Part shown: piece after piece, positions 11,199 to 22,300 of the stretch | How the letters are laid out: the number at the start of each line of letters is the position of its first letter | How positions within the stretch are numbered: position 1 is the first letter of the stretch | DNA from: Ignelater luminosus | Taxonomy: Eukaryota; Arthropoda; Insecta; Coleoptera; Elateridae | Reading direction: 5' to 3' | Assembly (NCBI GenBank): GCA_011009095.1 | Contig: VTPC01004757.1 | Span: 76,773-140,772, forward strand | Length of the DNA stretch: 64,000 nt | Notes under the pieces: model-generated | Seen by the model: only the letters and a program-made list of their open reading frames with translations | What the model was told of the DNA's origin: nothing | The model's database searches: none | Position numbers and translations under genes: made by a program

Positions 11199-11345
11199 TG
11201 TTAATACGTTTTCGTTCATTATTTTATTACCTTTTCCTTTCATCTTAGTTTCCATTACCCCCAGTCATAATAATTTTGATCTTTCAAACCCACTTATTAG
11301 TTCTTCCTCTATCACATTTATACTTTGTATATTCCATCTACCTAA
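11199..11345 (-). pseudogene. Endonuclease N-terminus of the LINE, right of the mariner
   Basis: Reading down the minus strand from 11,345 gives WNIQSINVIEEELISGF, then ERSKLL, a stop, LGVMETKMKGKGNKIMNENV and LT at the mariner edge. WN-[IV]-x-S-[IL] and ETK are conserved early motifs of LINE apurinic-like endonucleases. One TGA interrupts the reading. It pairs directly with the piece at 9870-10,610 across the mariner. Confidence 0.75.
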
Positions 11346-11747
11346 ATATAACATATTTTCCACTATTTTTTGCTTTTATTTCCCCTCGTTTTCCTTATTC
11401 ATTGCAGTTTTCGTCTTCTGTATTTTGGTTGTATCTGTTTTTTTATTAGTTTTTTGTATAATATGTTTTCGCTATTTTCCTCATCTGTTCTCCAAAATCA
11501 TTCCCTTCTGGCTATCTCTGAGTCATAGTTCTTTTCTCGTCTCTTCCTTCTATATTCTTGTTATTTCCTGGGCCTTTTCCTTGTTAATTCCTACTGTCTA
11601 TAATATTGTTATCTATTATTAGTTTATTGTATTTTATCATGGCCTAATGCCCATTTTGTCTTGCCTCTTTTAGTAGTGGTATTAATTCTTTTCGTTCATT
11701 TAGTACTTCTTTGGTGTAGTCTTCTTCTATCCAGATTGACGTTCTTT

Positions 11748-11942
11748 TCAGTGCGTTTGCTTTTTCACTTCCATATTCTTCATCAACATCATAACTTTTT
11801 CTTTTGTTTCTTCAATGGTTTCATTTTCTCTATCTTCGATTCCTTTAATTATCAGATTTTTTTTTCTGTATTCTTTAACTATCGCTTCTGAATTCTTCGT
11901 GCTCGTATCGGTCCGCTTGTCGAATTTCCTGACGGGGCACAC
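11748..11942 (-). pseudogene. ORF1-like (RRM/coiled-coil type) fragment of the LINE
   Basis: A 64-residue lysine- and glutamate-rich product contains EYRKKNLIIKGIEDRENETI followed by EETKEKVMMLMKNM. This resembles the start of the RRM-like nucleic-acid-binding domain in LINE ORF1 proteins, where a phrase like ENLIIxGI-x-E is followed by an amphipathic helix. It sits immediately upstream of the endonuclease, as expected. The reading then breaks into several frames between 11,350 and 11,750. Function, if intact, would be RNA binding and chaperone activity in the retrotransposition particle. Recognition rests on one short motif. Confidence 0.5.
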
Positions 11943-11999
11943 ACTGGCTGCTGACCTCTTTCGAATCTCAAAAATTTTTTTAACTAATAGTTTTTCCGT

Positions 12000-14900
12000 A
12001 ACTTAATAAATTCCAGTATGAATAAAGTCAATTGTTAATATTTTTGTTCTTAAATCTTTGATGTTTTATCTCGAAGTGGTCTATTCTTTATCTTAATTTA
12101 TTAAATAACTTAATTCAAAGAGCAATCCGCAAACGGTTAGTATGCTAAAGCAATACTGTGCTACATAGTCTGGGTACATCAGACATTTTTCCAAATTGAG
12201 AAAAAATATCACTAATAATATAAAGATCTAAAAGAATAATCAGCAAATGTTTCAACTCGAAAATCCTAAGTGCCAGTTCTTTACTATCAACACCGTTTTA
12301 AATTTTTTTAAATAAAAACCTTTTACAAAGCTTCTAAAATTCCACTTCCTTTTCTTCCTAACTGTAAGTTGTAAATCTTGTTTAACTGTTGCATTTCGGG
12401 AATGTCTCAACACACTTGAATGGCGCACTAAATTTTCATTCGGTTGGGTCTCTTAAATTCTCTTTTTGTCATTCACAGAAAAATTTGAAAGTTTGATCAG
12501 ATTACGCTTTGGTAAATCTATTTACACAATTAATAACTACTAAAGGAAATAATATTTCTCATGGTTACTGTCCCAAGTTAAAGAGAATTTTATTGACGAA
12601 TGATTTTATTTAAACGTTTATCTTTCTGCTATATCTAGAAAGATTTACCACTCATTAAAATACCCTGACTATACCTCACAATAAATTATAAAACTTCTGT
12701 ATTTTAGAATAATGACGAAAAAGCTCCAGAAAGGTGAGACTAAAATCGTGAGGGATACAAATGAATTCAATTCTAGCAGATAAAGAATTTTGTTTCGCAT
12801 TTTAAAATTATGTAGAAATATTTAACACTGCAGATGCTGAAGTGATCTAACTGGAAAAAAGACTTTAAATAAAAAAATTTCAAAAATAAAGAATGAAGAA
12901 ATTTGCAATGGTGTTGTAAGCTTTATTATTATCTTAAGATAAGACAAATCTTACTACTACTGTTACCTAAGACTGTTTTCATTCACTTTACGTTTTCTTA
13001 TATTTAAAAGATTTATGTATTATGTTAAGTCTTAAAACTCGTAGGACACACATAAAATACGTTCCTCCAGAGAGAGGTAAGGCACGACAAGTCGGCAAAA
13101 CGGTAGGTTGATACATGCAACTTGTTGAACACATTCTAACAAATACAACAGGCAAATTGTTCCAGGAGATGGGATATAAGCTTCTACGTTACATTAATAG
13201 CATTCTGGCGTAAGAATTCACTTTACCTTAAGAAAATAACTCTTCAATAAAATAAATTAAAGATTAATTTAGAATATTTTGACTACTTTTTGGTTGATCA
13301 ATATAATTTCTACATTTTGTAATTGTTTACAGTAATCAGTACAAGATTCTTTAAATACTGTTCAGTCATTTGTATGCCCATCAGCTACATTTCTAGGAAC
13401 TAGCAGATACCTCACACATAGAAATACTGGTGTGAAACAAGGTACTCAAGATATCGAACCGTGAAAAAGTTTTCAGAATTCCTTATTAACACATTCACAA
13501 ACCTAACTGTTTCATGCCTATAACATCAGATTTTGTCCTTACATAAATAATGCTTTTAGCTGTTTTAAATTTAGAGAGATGCAGTTTCAACCTGATACTA
13601 GGAATGAGCATAAATGACTGATAAACTATTTGCTGATCTGTTCTTTTCAAATTCGTATTTCTATTTTACACACCAACTTTGTATAATTATAAATATCTTG
13701 TAACCATTAAGTCATTATTTGTAAAGCACTAACGGTAGTAGTACTAAAAAGTTGTTTACTAAAAAGTCTTTTCGTGTTAATTATCCACAAAAAAAATAAA
13801 AGATGAAAATGGTGGGAAAATTAATCTTCTTTAGTATGATGGCAATTAAAGGAATGCGTAGTGCTTATATTTTACTTTATAAAAAAGGCAATTGTTCTCT
13901 TTTATTCTCCTTTGTTATAAATGCCAATATCAATATCCAAATCAATAAAGATCCTGAAAATTGGGTATTTTGCATACCATCATTACACATGTACAAAAGA
14001 CAAATTCCATGCTTTGAAGCTTTTTATAATAATCACCTATTGATAAAAATAAAACTGAAAAATTCACGTTTAACTTTTTCAAAGCAAACTTCAAAACTAA
14101 AATAATTTATTTCCGTTTCAAACAATCTAAGCAGATTTCCAATTATATAGACTTTGTTTTCAAAAATTTCTTTTTTTATTCCAACACACTTCTCTTCATC
14201 TATAAAAGTTAATACTTGTTTGTAGTAGTAATTAACCTATCAGTATATAAAATTAAGGGATTCTAGTATTAATCCCAAGCCTTTACAATTACGAGCTATC
14301 CTAGCAATATAATTTTTAAAGCCGACTTTATTATGCGTGCATAATGTTTTGAGAACCTTTTCGTCCTTTCCATATCAGAATAGTGCTTGAAATTCCAGGC
14401 CCTAGTTATTAGACGCTTTTGTTTTTAGGGTCTTATACAGGCGTGTCTTTTAGCGTATGAAGAGTAAAACACAGTAATAAAATAATTTAGTGGGTAATTA
14501 TTTTCTGATGTTCTAGAACATAAAATCGCAATTCGTAAGATGGATAAAAAACAGTGACAAAATCCTTCTGGCATAGAAACAAAAAGAAAAAAAAACATTT
14601 TCGCAGAATTCGTTGTTTTTATCTCTGGATTATTTATCGTTTATACTAACATTAAGAAAAGCTACAGTATTAGTTTTAGTTTTCCGATGATACAATAAAC
14701 AAAGCCTCGTTAGCTTACCTTGGAAAGCGTAAATTATGAAGTAGATTGCGAATGGAATTTCTATCCAGGGGTTAAACTCTCGAGGCAGTCTTCGAGGTTA
14801 AGCTTTCTTCATTCTATTATTATTTCGGTCTGTATTTGTTTCAGGAGTAAATATTTCATAAGCAGAATAATTGAGGGATAATTTTAGGGGAGTATTTTAC

Positions 14901-16440
14901 TTTAGTTGGTGGAAACAAAAATATTTTTATGAAAAGAAGAAAAGTTTTTTAACGTTTAATATAACGAAAATTATTCATTTGTTCGTGTAATTACGTATTC
15001 TACTAAAACAGAAATCTAGTAAACACATTTTTTATAATCTCTAGATAGTTATTAAATGTACGTCTAGAAAAAGGTTTAAATCATGTCATCAATAACAAGC
15101 TTTCCCACGGACAATGATGCAAGCCAAGTGTTCTTCAGAAATATCTTAATTCAGAAAATAAATATCAACTTCCCAATCCTATTCTGATAAAAGCATCCGT
15201 ACTCCAGTCAACTCAGAAGTGCACTCCTGTAGGATTATTAGGTTAGGTGAGGTAGTGGCTTCCATTAATACTACCTTAGAAACACAGTAAACTTTATTCT
15301 CTTTTTAAGTATCAGATTTACATTTTCGGAGTCTTTAAATTAACACCTTTTGATATTAAACCAATTTAAAATTTAAAAATCAATCTTGTGGTTTCACTTG
15401 TAAGAATACAAGTAACGAATATCTTCCAGAAAAGAGAACGTGAAGAAATCTTTTAAAACTCCTACATATACACTCTGTCACTGACACTTTTAGCAAAACC
15501 ATATTCAATATCAAAAGTAATCTTTTGAAGGAAATGAGTTCCGGTAGTAAACAAAGCCATGAGAAAAAATCGAGATAAGATTACATTTTAAAGAACAAAC
15601 GTGGATACAGAACTGTTTGAGACATTTTATGATTAGTTGTTTATACGAATAACGCCTTTTAGAATTCTGGGTTTATTCAATATTACAAAGAGATAGATTT
15701 TGAGTTCTAAGTCTTTTTAGAACCGCAATTGTATTAATGTTTTAGAAATTTTACAAACGAAATAAATTCAGTTTCGGACATGTTTATTTATGTTTAAAGG
15801 TTTAAAGAAATGTTTTTTGTTAGAACAGAAAGTATGGGAAAAAAGATAAATAAACTGGATTTGTCTAGTTTCAATTTGCTATATTCGATATGCTTAAGAA
15901 ACTTCTAGTTGACGAATTATCCAATTTGAAAATGGCATTAGACTTAAACTTAATACTCCTCTTAAATTAGAAAACAATAATAACATTCCTTACCTTTGAA
16001 ATAAATATAATCCTATCATAATTTGTAAGAATAATTTTGTCTAGTTTTCTATAATCATTACTGCATCTGCAGTTTACTCACGAATGTGATCAAGCGGGAT
16101 CACGAAGCTTAACTTTTAAGTCTTCGAATATTCAATAATCTGCTAATACTCCTTCGAGTTTGAACGTTCCGCCATTACACAACAACATGTTCTATTTATC
16201 TGTGTGATTTTGTAAAAATAAGTTAATCCACTGCTTAAATTGGTTTGATTGCTTTTTATCTTTAGTGAGTCAAATTATGTTTCCAACAAGTGTGATATTA
16301 TTAAGGTTATGCAATGCGTGAGGTGTCTCAATTGCTTTAGGGAACTTCCTGGCCTGTTCCGTTTACCATATAACGTATTACTTATTATTGTTTTATAACC
16401 ACCAATAAAAAAAGTGAATCAGGTCTTGCACTAACAAATC
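12000..16440. other. Long AT-rich stretch without recognised content
   Basis: No conserved protein motif or paired terminal repeats were found on either strand. The one longer frame (13,803-14,105, 100 residues, plus) has a composition typical of chance open frames in AT-rich DNA. A small palindrome, ATTATGC-GT-GCATAAT, sits at about 14,330-14,345, and GTGATC-AAGCGG-GATCAC near 16,086. Confidence 0.4.
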
Positions 16441-16929
16441 GAAATTGTCATTGATCATGCTAAACTTCGACGAAAAGTACTTTTGGTCAGGGCGAGCCCT
16501 AGGCTCTTACACGATCCTGGGCCCCTTAAGTCGTTTTTTGTTTATTTCTCTTTTTCCAATTTCTTTTCCTTTTTCCCTTTTCCTTTATACTTTTCAATTT
16601 CCAATTATTTCAAGTATAAAGTTTACTTTTGAAATAAACTACATAACATAGACTTCTGAAACCTCTCTTAATGTAGGACCAAAAAACATAAGAAAAAAAC
16701 AGTCTTAAAAACTATAATAAAATAACAGTAATTTATGGCTATTGACTAACAACTAAACAGGTATAAATTTCTAAATAGTTGTGTTTAGGTCTGCCCTACC
16801 AGGGTCTGTATATGAAAAAATCTATGTACTATTTTTCGCATCTAGAGAGTTCAGTTTAAAAGAATTTAACTTTCTTTTCTAGTATTTATCTACAGCATTT
16901 GCTGCATAAAGCATATGGGGAAATTGCAT

Positions 16930-17520
16930 AGCTTAATCTTGATTATTTTTATCATCTCTATCAGACGCCGAACAGTAATTTCCCCGACTTCATTGGCTAC
17001 GTTCTCCTACTTCTTCTTAAAAAGTGTGATGTTTTTGGCCTTCTCACGTATCTTCAAAGTCTCCGCTTGACGACTTAATATGTTTCAGTAGCCTCGGCTC
17101 AGGGTATTTGGAAGGGTTGAACACCTTCGAAACACACTCCAAGTTGTTATCATTCATTCATTTAAGCGTGTCTCTACTGTGATAAACTAAGGCTAAATTT
17201 GGTCAAAACAAAATAGATCTTTTTTAGGATAATTGCGTCCACACTTTCTTGTAACTATTTTGATTCATCGTTATAAAAGAATTAGTCTTACGCCCATACA
17301 TGCAGATGCTCCGCTAGACAATGCACTTTTCCATAGCTTGGTTACTTGTTTCCACCTTTACTCTATCGGAATTACCATCAGGTCCTTTAGAGACAAATAT
17401 GCTAGACCAGGAATCTGCGAGTCGGCCTTAACGTAGGTTTCGTAGTCTATAGTGACACAGTCAAAATCCCTGATCAAGTCGGCACGGCCCACAGCTTCCT
17501 CACCTGGGCCCTTGTCCATT
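16930..17520 (-). pseudogene. IS630/Tc1-like DDE transposase fragment, same family as 0.4-1.2 kb
   Basis: From 17,510 downward the minus strand reads QKQWTRAQVRKLWAV, then ADLIRDFDCVTIDYETYVKA followed by DSQIPGLAYLSLK: the first catalytic Asp block, close to the DGETYCYAD-x-x-x-VPG of the copy at 684-1109. A frame change gives GPDGNSDRVKV, NQAMEKCIV, a stop and RSICMYGRKTNSF (VWQAIC-x-CG-x-K in relatives). After lost sequence, CVSKVFNPSKYPEPRLLKH appears near 17,100, corresponding to the FVPK-x-x-NPPN-x-P-x-RPIE block, again with the third acid missing. The central FWPDLA block was not found. The C-terminal debris reaches about 16,930. Confidence 0.65.
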
Positions 17521-17959
17521 GTTTTTGTGCAGTATCTTCCAACGGAGCCAACTTGACTTTGAATCTAATCTTTCTGAATCAGTAAATAGAAGCAGTTCAA
17601 CTTCTCAGTCACGTCTAGAATGGAGATGGTGGGGTTTAGGGTACACTGTGCTCTTCCAACTATCGGATTTCCGCCTTACTTTTACGATCCGATTCCGACG
17701 CTGTTCTCTTTCTCTCTCAGTGCTCAAACTTGTTTAATCACGATTTACATTTTGGCTACCCTCTGCATCGTTTTGGAAAAATTTATTTTGACAGATAAAA
17801 CAAAAGTGCCAATTAGATCGCTTAGTGATGTGCCGGTACGTATCTTGATGCTCTAAGTAATTTTAAACGCACAAACGTTTTTGTGTACAAACCGGAGCTG
17901 ACTAAAGCAGTAAACCAATTATCAAATTTAATTAGCACAATTGTCGTTCTTAAAGCCTT

Positions 17960-18480
17960 TATCTGATCAGTGCTTGAAATACTGAAAACTGCCTTAAGCT
18001 TTTGCGAAAGTTCTTCAAATCCTTATGAAAGTGCTTTGGGGCCTTATGCAATAGCCCATCTTTATTAAATAGTTTTAAGCTCTCCAACAATATAGACTAA
18101 TGGTTGTGAATAAGTCAAGTAAAGGCTTGGTTCTGCTAGTGCGTTGGACGCAGACGATGGTTTTTGCAGTTGTCTGCAACGACGGTGACGCAAGAAATTC
18201 CACTTGAGCAGTTAGATGCGCACAGTAAAGATAAGTGAAACTGAACTATACTATAGGTAAATAACACATTTGCTTGTCTGTTAAAACTTGAAATTCTCAA
18301 GTTGACACTTGTTATATAGTCAGCATCTTAAGAAGTTAAAAAAAACTTTCAAGCTCTTTGTAAGGATTTCAAGCACTCTAAAAGTGTCAACCAGAATTAC
18401 AAAGGTATTCAAATACCAAGCACTCTTGAGGCCCTGAAAGGGCTTGAAGCACTATACCTTAGTGCTTTCCCTAGCACTGG
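17960..18480. repeat. Cluster of AGTGCTT/AAGCACT motifs in both orientations
   Basis: The heptamer AGTGCTT or its complement occurs repeatedly here: AGTGCTTGAAAT near 17,969, AAAGTGCTTT near 18,029, ATTTCAAGCACT near 18,366, then further copies near 18,416, 18,446 and 18,460. The orientation flips between the two ends, giving an inverted arrangement with about 300 bases between. Motif clusters of this kind are known in the subterminal regions of some hAT-type elements. That assignment is an inference; no transposase or target duplication was seen. Confidence 0.45.
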
Positions 18481-18559
18481 TACCTACAGACTTTATTAGT
18501 TTATTATTGGTCCCGGGTATATCAGGCCTATTGGAAAAAAGAACCCTGGTGCTGGCAAA

Positions 18560-19336
18560 CGTTTATAAACCTACCTGCTACATCGCATAAAAGCCACCAG
18601 AAAACAAAACTCTTGCTGCTCAAGAACCGGCTCTGGTGGGGAAAGAATACGGCAATTTATCCTCAAGCATGCAGCAGAACTCATGCCTTGTGTAAAAACA
18701 ATTAAAGATTTAATCCAAAAAGAAATTTTAAAAATCGTTTGGGTTTTTACTCAAAAGAACAATAAATCGATCAATTTGAAAAGTAATGAACCTAGAGAGG
18801 ATTGCTTTCTGGTGTTTAGAAAAGATGCAGGGAGGCCATAATGTGATAAATAAAAAGATCTTTAATTTAGAAGATTTAAAAAGATATAAGAAGCACAGTT
18901 ATAACAGATTGATCTTCCAGCTGAGATTGTAACGGATAAAATCGAAATTGCAGCAGAGAATGCAGATATGGGAGTTGAAATTTTTGCAGTAAATAATGTA
19001 GAAATACAGTAGCAGAAAATGCAAAAGTAGAAACTATTGAAGCCGAGAATGAACTAAATAACAGCAATGCCTTTGAGAGTATAGTGTTACAATTTCTGGA
19101 TCAGAGTAAAAAAGAGTAAACCGCATGCAATTGAAATTAAAACGAGTACAAGGGTTTTGCCTGATGCAGAAACTATTATAATACTTGCGTTCTTGCAAAA
19201 ACTAGAAGATGGAGAAGAAAAGAAGTGGCAGAAGTTCGAAAAGAAATTAAACTATCAAGTAAGCAACCTCAGTCTTAAGCCTCTGTATCCAGACAAGGCA
19301 GAGAACAAGGAAGACAAACCCACAGTCACAGTGTGA
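18560..19336 (+). pseudogene. Unrecognised coding-like debris rich in Lys/Glu
   Basis: I do not recognise this. Several consecutive open pieces on the plus strand look like decayed coding rather than chance frames: ERIRQFILKHAAELMPCVKT and IKDLIQKEILKIVWVFTQK (18,640-18,760), then DLPAEIVTDKIEIAAENADM, then VAENAKVETIEAENELNNSN and AFESIVLQFLDQSKKE, then TRVLPDAETIIILAFLQKLE, DGEEKKWQKFEKKLNYQVSN and a stop at about 19,336. The codon content is less AT-biased than the surroundings. The IAAENA/VAENA repetition hints at an internal acidic repeat. It could be an old transposon accessory gene or a host pseudogene; nothing decides between them. Confidence 0.3.
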
Positions 19337-22300
19337 TAAGCATTTCAGAAAAGACTATATCATTTTAGTTCTTCCATTTTGATTTCTGACACAGTTATGA
19401 AAAACCAGCAAAAAATACAATCAGTGTATCAGAAGGCAACTAAATACGCAATTGTGAGCTGATAAGAGTTAATAGGAGGAATTGGAATCTTATTAAGAGC
19501 ATTTTTTAAATCTTTTTTTTAGTAACAAGTTATTCCTGACTCGATGCCTTATCTTTTCTATATTTTCAATATAGCTGCAGATTGTTTAGCACCGTACCCT
19601 CTTCAGGAATAAGTAGTGTCATGTTACAGTTGGCGCATCTATATCGTATTAGAGGTATAACAGACAAGTACATTCCTGAGTATCAAGGTTATTACGCAAG
19701 TTGTAAAAGTAGGTTCTGTTTAACCGCACTGACCTTAATTTTACTTGATAATCTAAATTTGTACTTAAGTCATACAAGATACACAAGTTATGCAAAAAGG
19801 TAGATCAGAATTTGCAGTGGAGCAACCCCTTTGACTTAATATCATCTAAGCTTATTGTTAACGTCAACCCTTTCTCACCCTCTTTAAGAGTTTGATTTAC
19901 GAAACAAAATAAACCTAGGCATAATAAAAGAAAAGACAAATTTAAGAGAATTTCAATCTTTTTGCCCAGTATCGATGTTTGTTGCAGGGCAGTGCTACTA
20001 AAGCTATAGTGCACAGACTATTGAAGACTCGACAAATAATCCGGGTATGAATAACCGAGTACTTTTTTCTTAAAAAATATCTAACACCAATGGACGACAG
20101 AAATCGAATAGTATTTCTAAACTGGTTCATGGGTTATAAAAAGCTGAGGAAACCTCGTGTTGGATATTATGTAAATACTAAATGTCAAGATCCAAACACT
20201 GAAAATTAGTTCAATATATGAACTTAGGTAAAATAGGCATCAGACTTTTGAACTTGAAGATTCTTATTGACGTTTTTCTGTGATTGGACTGTGTCATTGC
20301 ACAAACCGGTATTAGCTTTTACATTAAATTGTAGGAATGAATCATGGGTGTTGACGATCGAAGTACTAAAAGATACCGCATATCAACGACAACTAGCAAT
20401 TTTGTATATCTGATAGTAACGAACAATCATGGTACCTAAAAAAAGACGATATGGAACACTAAACATGTCTTGGAAACAAATTGACATAATACCTAAGAAA
20501 AAAAGCACAAACTGGAAGTATACCAAATTTGATACTCTCAAAAGTCGCCCTAAGTATGCAATAAAGATGCCCTCCCCACTTAAAACTATTCTTATTTACG
20601 TTTAATGAATGAATCTAAAGTTTTTAATCACGATGAATCTTAACCAATTTCTTGCAAGTGTTAAGAAGTGAACGTTCTTTCGCTCTGCAGGTGAACCAGA
20701 TGACAGAATCGATCACTCTACGCCCAGGATCCATCATCAAACTTGTGAAAATCAATATTTACGATGACAAATATAAAACAGATGAAAGGTACAAAACGAT
20801 ACAAATAATATTTGAAACATTTTTGTGTCAAAATGGCGATAGATAATTGCATGGGCAGAGTTTAAAAAGACGAAACAGAATCGAAAAGTATCTGAAACGC
20901 CGTACAAATGAGGTATTAGCAGATAGAAGTGTACTCAAGTGAACAAAATACAACTTAAGGTCAAAGAAAAAATCTACGTGAAACCAGACAACATTAATCG
21001 TTCTCCAAATAAATGTCTCGGTTTGAAAACTCATCAAGCCAAAGGATCATCAAGCAAGATCCGTATGAAAACAATTTATTCCGAAAAAATCGAAAACCAA
21101 AGAACTTAAACAGCATCAAATGGCCAAACGAAGACCGGTCAAAACAGAAAAATACCAACATAGACTAAAATAATGACGAAAATATCCCTACGTAGAGCGC
21201 CAAAAACTCTGTAACGGTGTAAACTCGATTTAAAGGGGTTGTAAATATCTTAGAACAATTGAAAGGTTATTATAGCGGCAGCGACGTAACTACAAATACT
21301 TAAAAAAGCAAAAAGCTAAAAAAATCTGATAATTCTAAAAATGACATTACAATTTGCAAGACAGTGTAACGCAGAAATATTCTTAAAATTATTTTTTGCT
21401 TCTCCAGTTGCGATGAAGCATAAATATGTACTCTAATTATTCCGCAGCTTTTATTTGCGTATCTGTAGGTTTCGATTTAAAATCCTCTCAAATGTGTCGT
21501 TTAGAATTTCTGCAATCTACCTAGTGGTATCACTGAGTGAACAGACTGAACGGATTCATCTTCAAAGAACTATTTTGTGAATAGCTTCCGAATGTTTGAT
21601 AGAAAGGCGTAAAAAAGGCAATCGAGGAAGGCATAATGCATACTGTAGGCGTCTAGCGCACCAGGTACTGAATAAAAAACTGCATGAAGAAAAATGGAAC
21701 ACTTGTCATGCACCCCATCAGCATATCACTAAGGCATTCACACAAATAAACATTAGCTAAGAGTAGAAGCAGCGGTTAAGGTTAAGAATATCAAAGGAGT
21801 TAAAATAGAAAACAAAACGCAGAACAACAACAAGAAGAATAGAATATTAAAAGAAATAGAGAATATGATGTAAAATAAATAGTTATGTTTTCAATTTAAC
21901 AATTAAATCCTAAATAAGGTTTCTACAGTAGGTAGTTAGAACGTAAAGAAAGGTTTATCGTCAGTTTCTTTAACAACGGCTACTTTCAAGGTATTTAGCT
22001 ACCATCCGTAAAAGTATTTTGGAAACAGCAAATAAAAATTTCAACACAGAATTGGAAGACTGGAATACAAGATACTTCAGGAAAATAAAGTGGACGTCTG
22101 GCAAAGAGAAGAAACCTTGTAGCGACTTTACGCTTCATATGGTTTTAGTACTACAGTGCTACTCTATCCAATATCTTTTCGGTCTAATAAACAATGTTAC
22201 TTCAGAATCAGAAACTCTTTTTACCGCTACTACACTCAAAAATGTTTTAGTATTTATTGAAGTCCTTTCAACTAGAATGCTGTGCATCAAACAAAATTAG

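Larger units (their letters stand above)
8290..11995 (-). mobile_element. Non-LTR retrotransposon, minus strand, near full-length but decayed
   Basis: From right to left on the minus strand the parts occur in the normal LINE order: an ORF1-like piece (11,748-11,942), an endonuclease start (about 11,199-11,345), more endonuclease (9870-10,610), reverse transcriptase blocks (about 9440-9560 and 9066-9302) and a C-terminal region reaching about 8390. A mariner copy is nested at 10,611-11,196. The GDMNARVG and ETKMKGKG motifs point to the RTE/CFDP2-like group of insect elements, but the ORF1-like segment is less usual for RTE, so the clade stays open. The 3' end is placed loosely at about 8290; no clear poly-A or target duplication was found. 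Confidence 0.75.

Noticed and set aside
13803..14105. 100-residue plus-strand open frame
   Set aside because: Composition is dominated by Ile, Lys, Asn, Phe and Leu, as expected by chance in AT-rich DNA; no motif and no neighbouring support.
14330..14345. ATTATGC-GT-GCATAAT palindrome as a POU-type binding site
   Set aside because: A 16-base palindrome is expected by chance in 64 kb of AT-rich DNA, and no gene is nearby.
15228..15245. TTAGG-like telomeric motif (ATTAGGTTAGG)
   Set aside because: Only about two units, not an array. Chance or a tiny relic at most.
16490..16525. GC-rich patch GGGCGAGCCCTAGGCTCTTA, considered as a hAT terminal remnant
   Set aside because: The resemblance to hAT ends is from memory only, with no paired end or target duplication.
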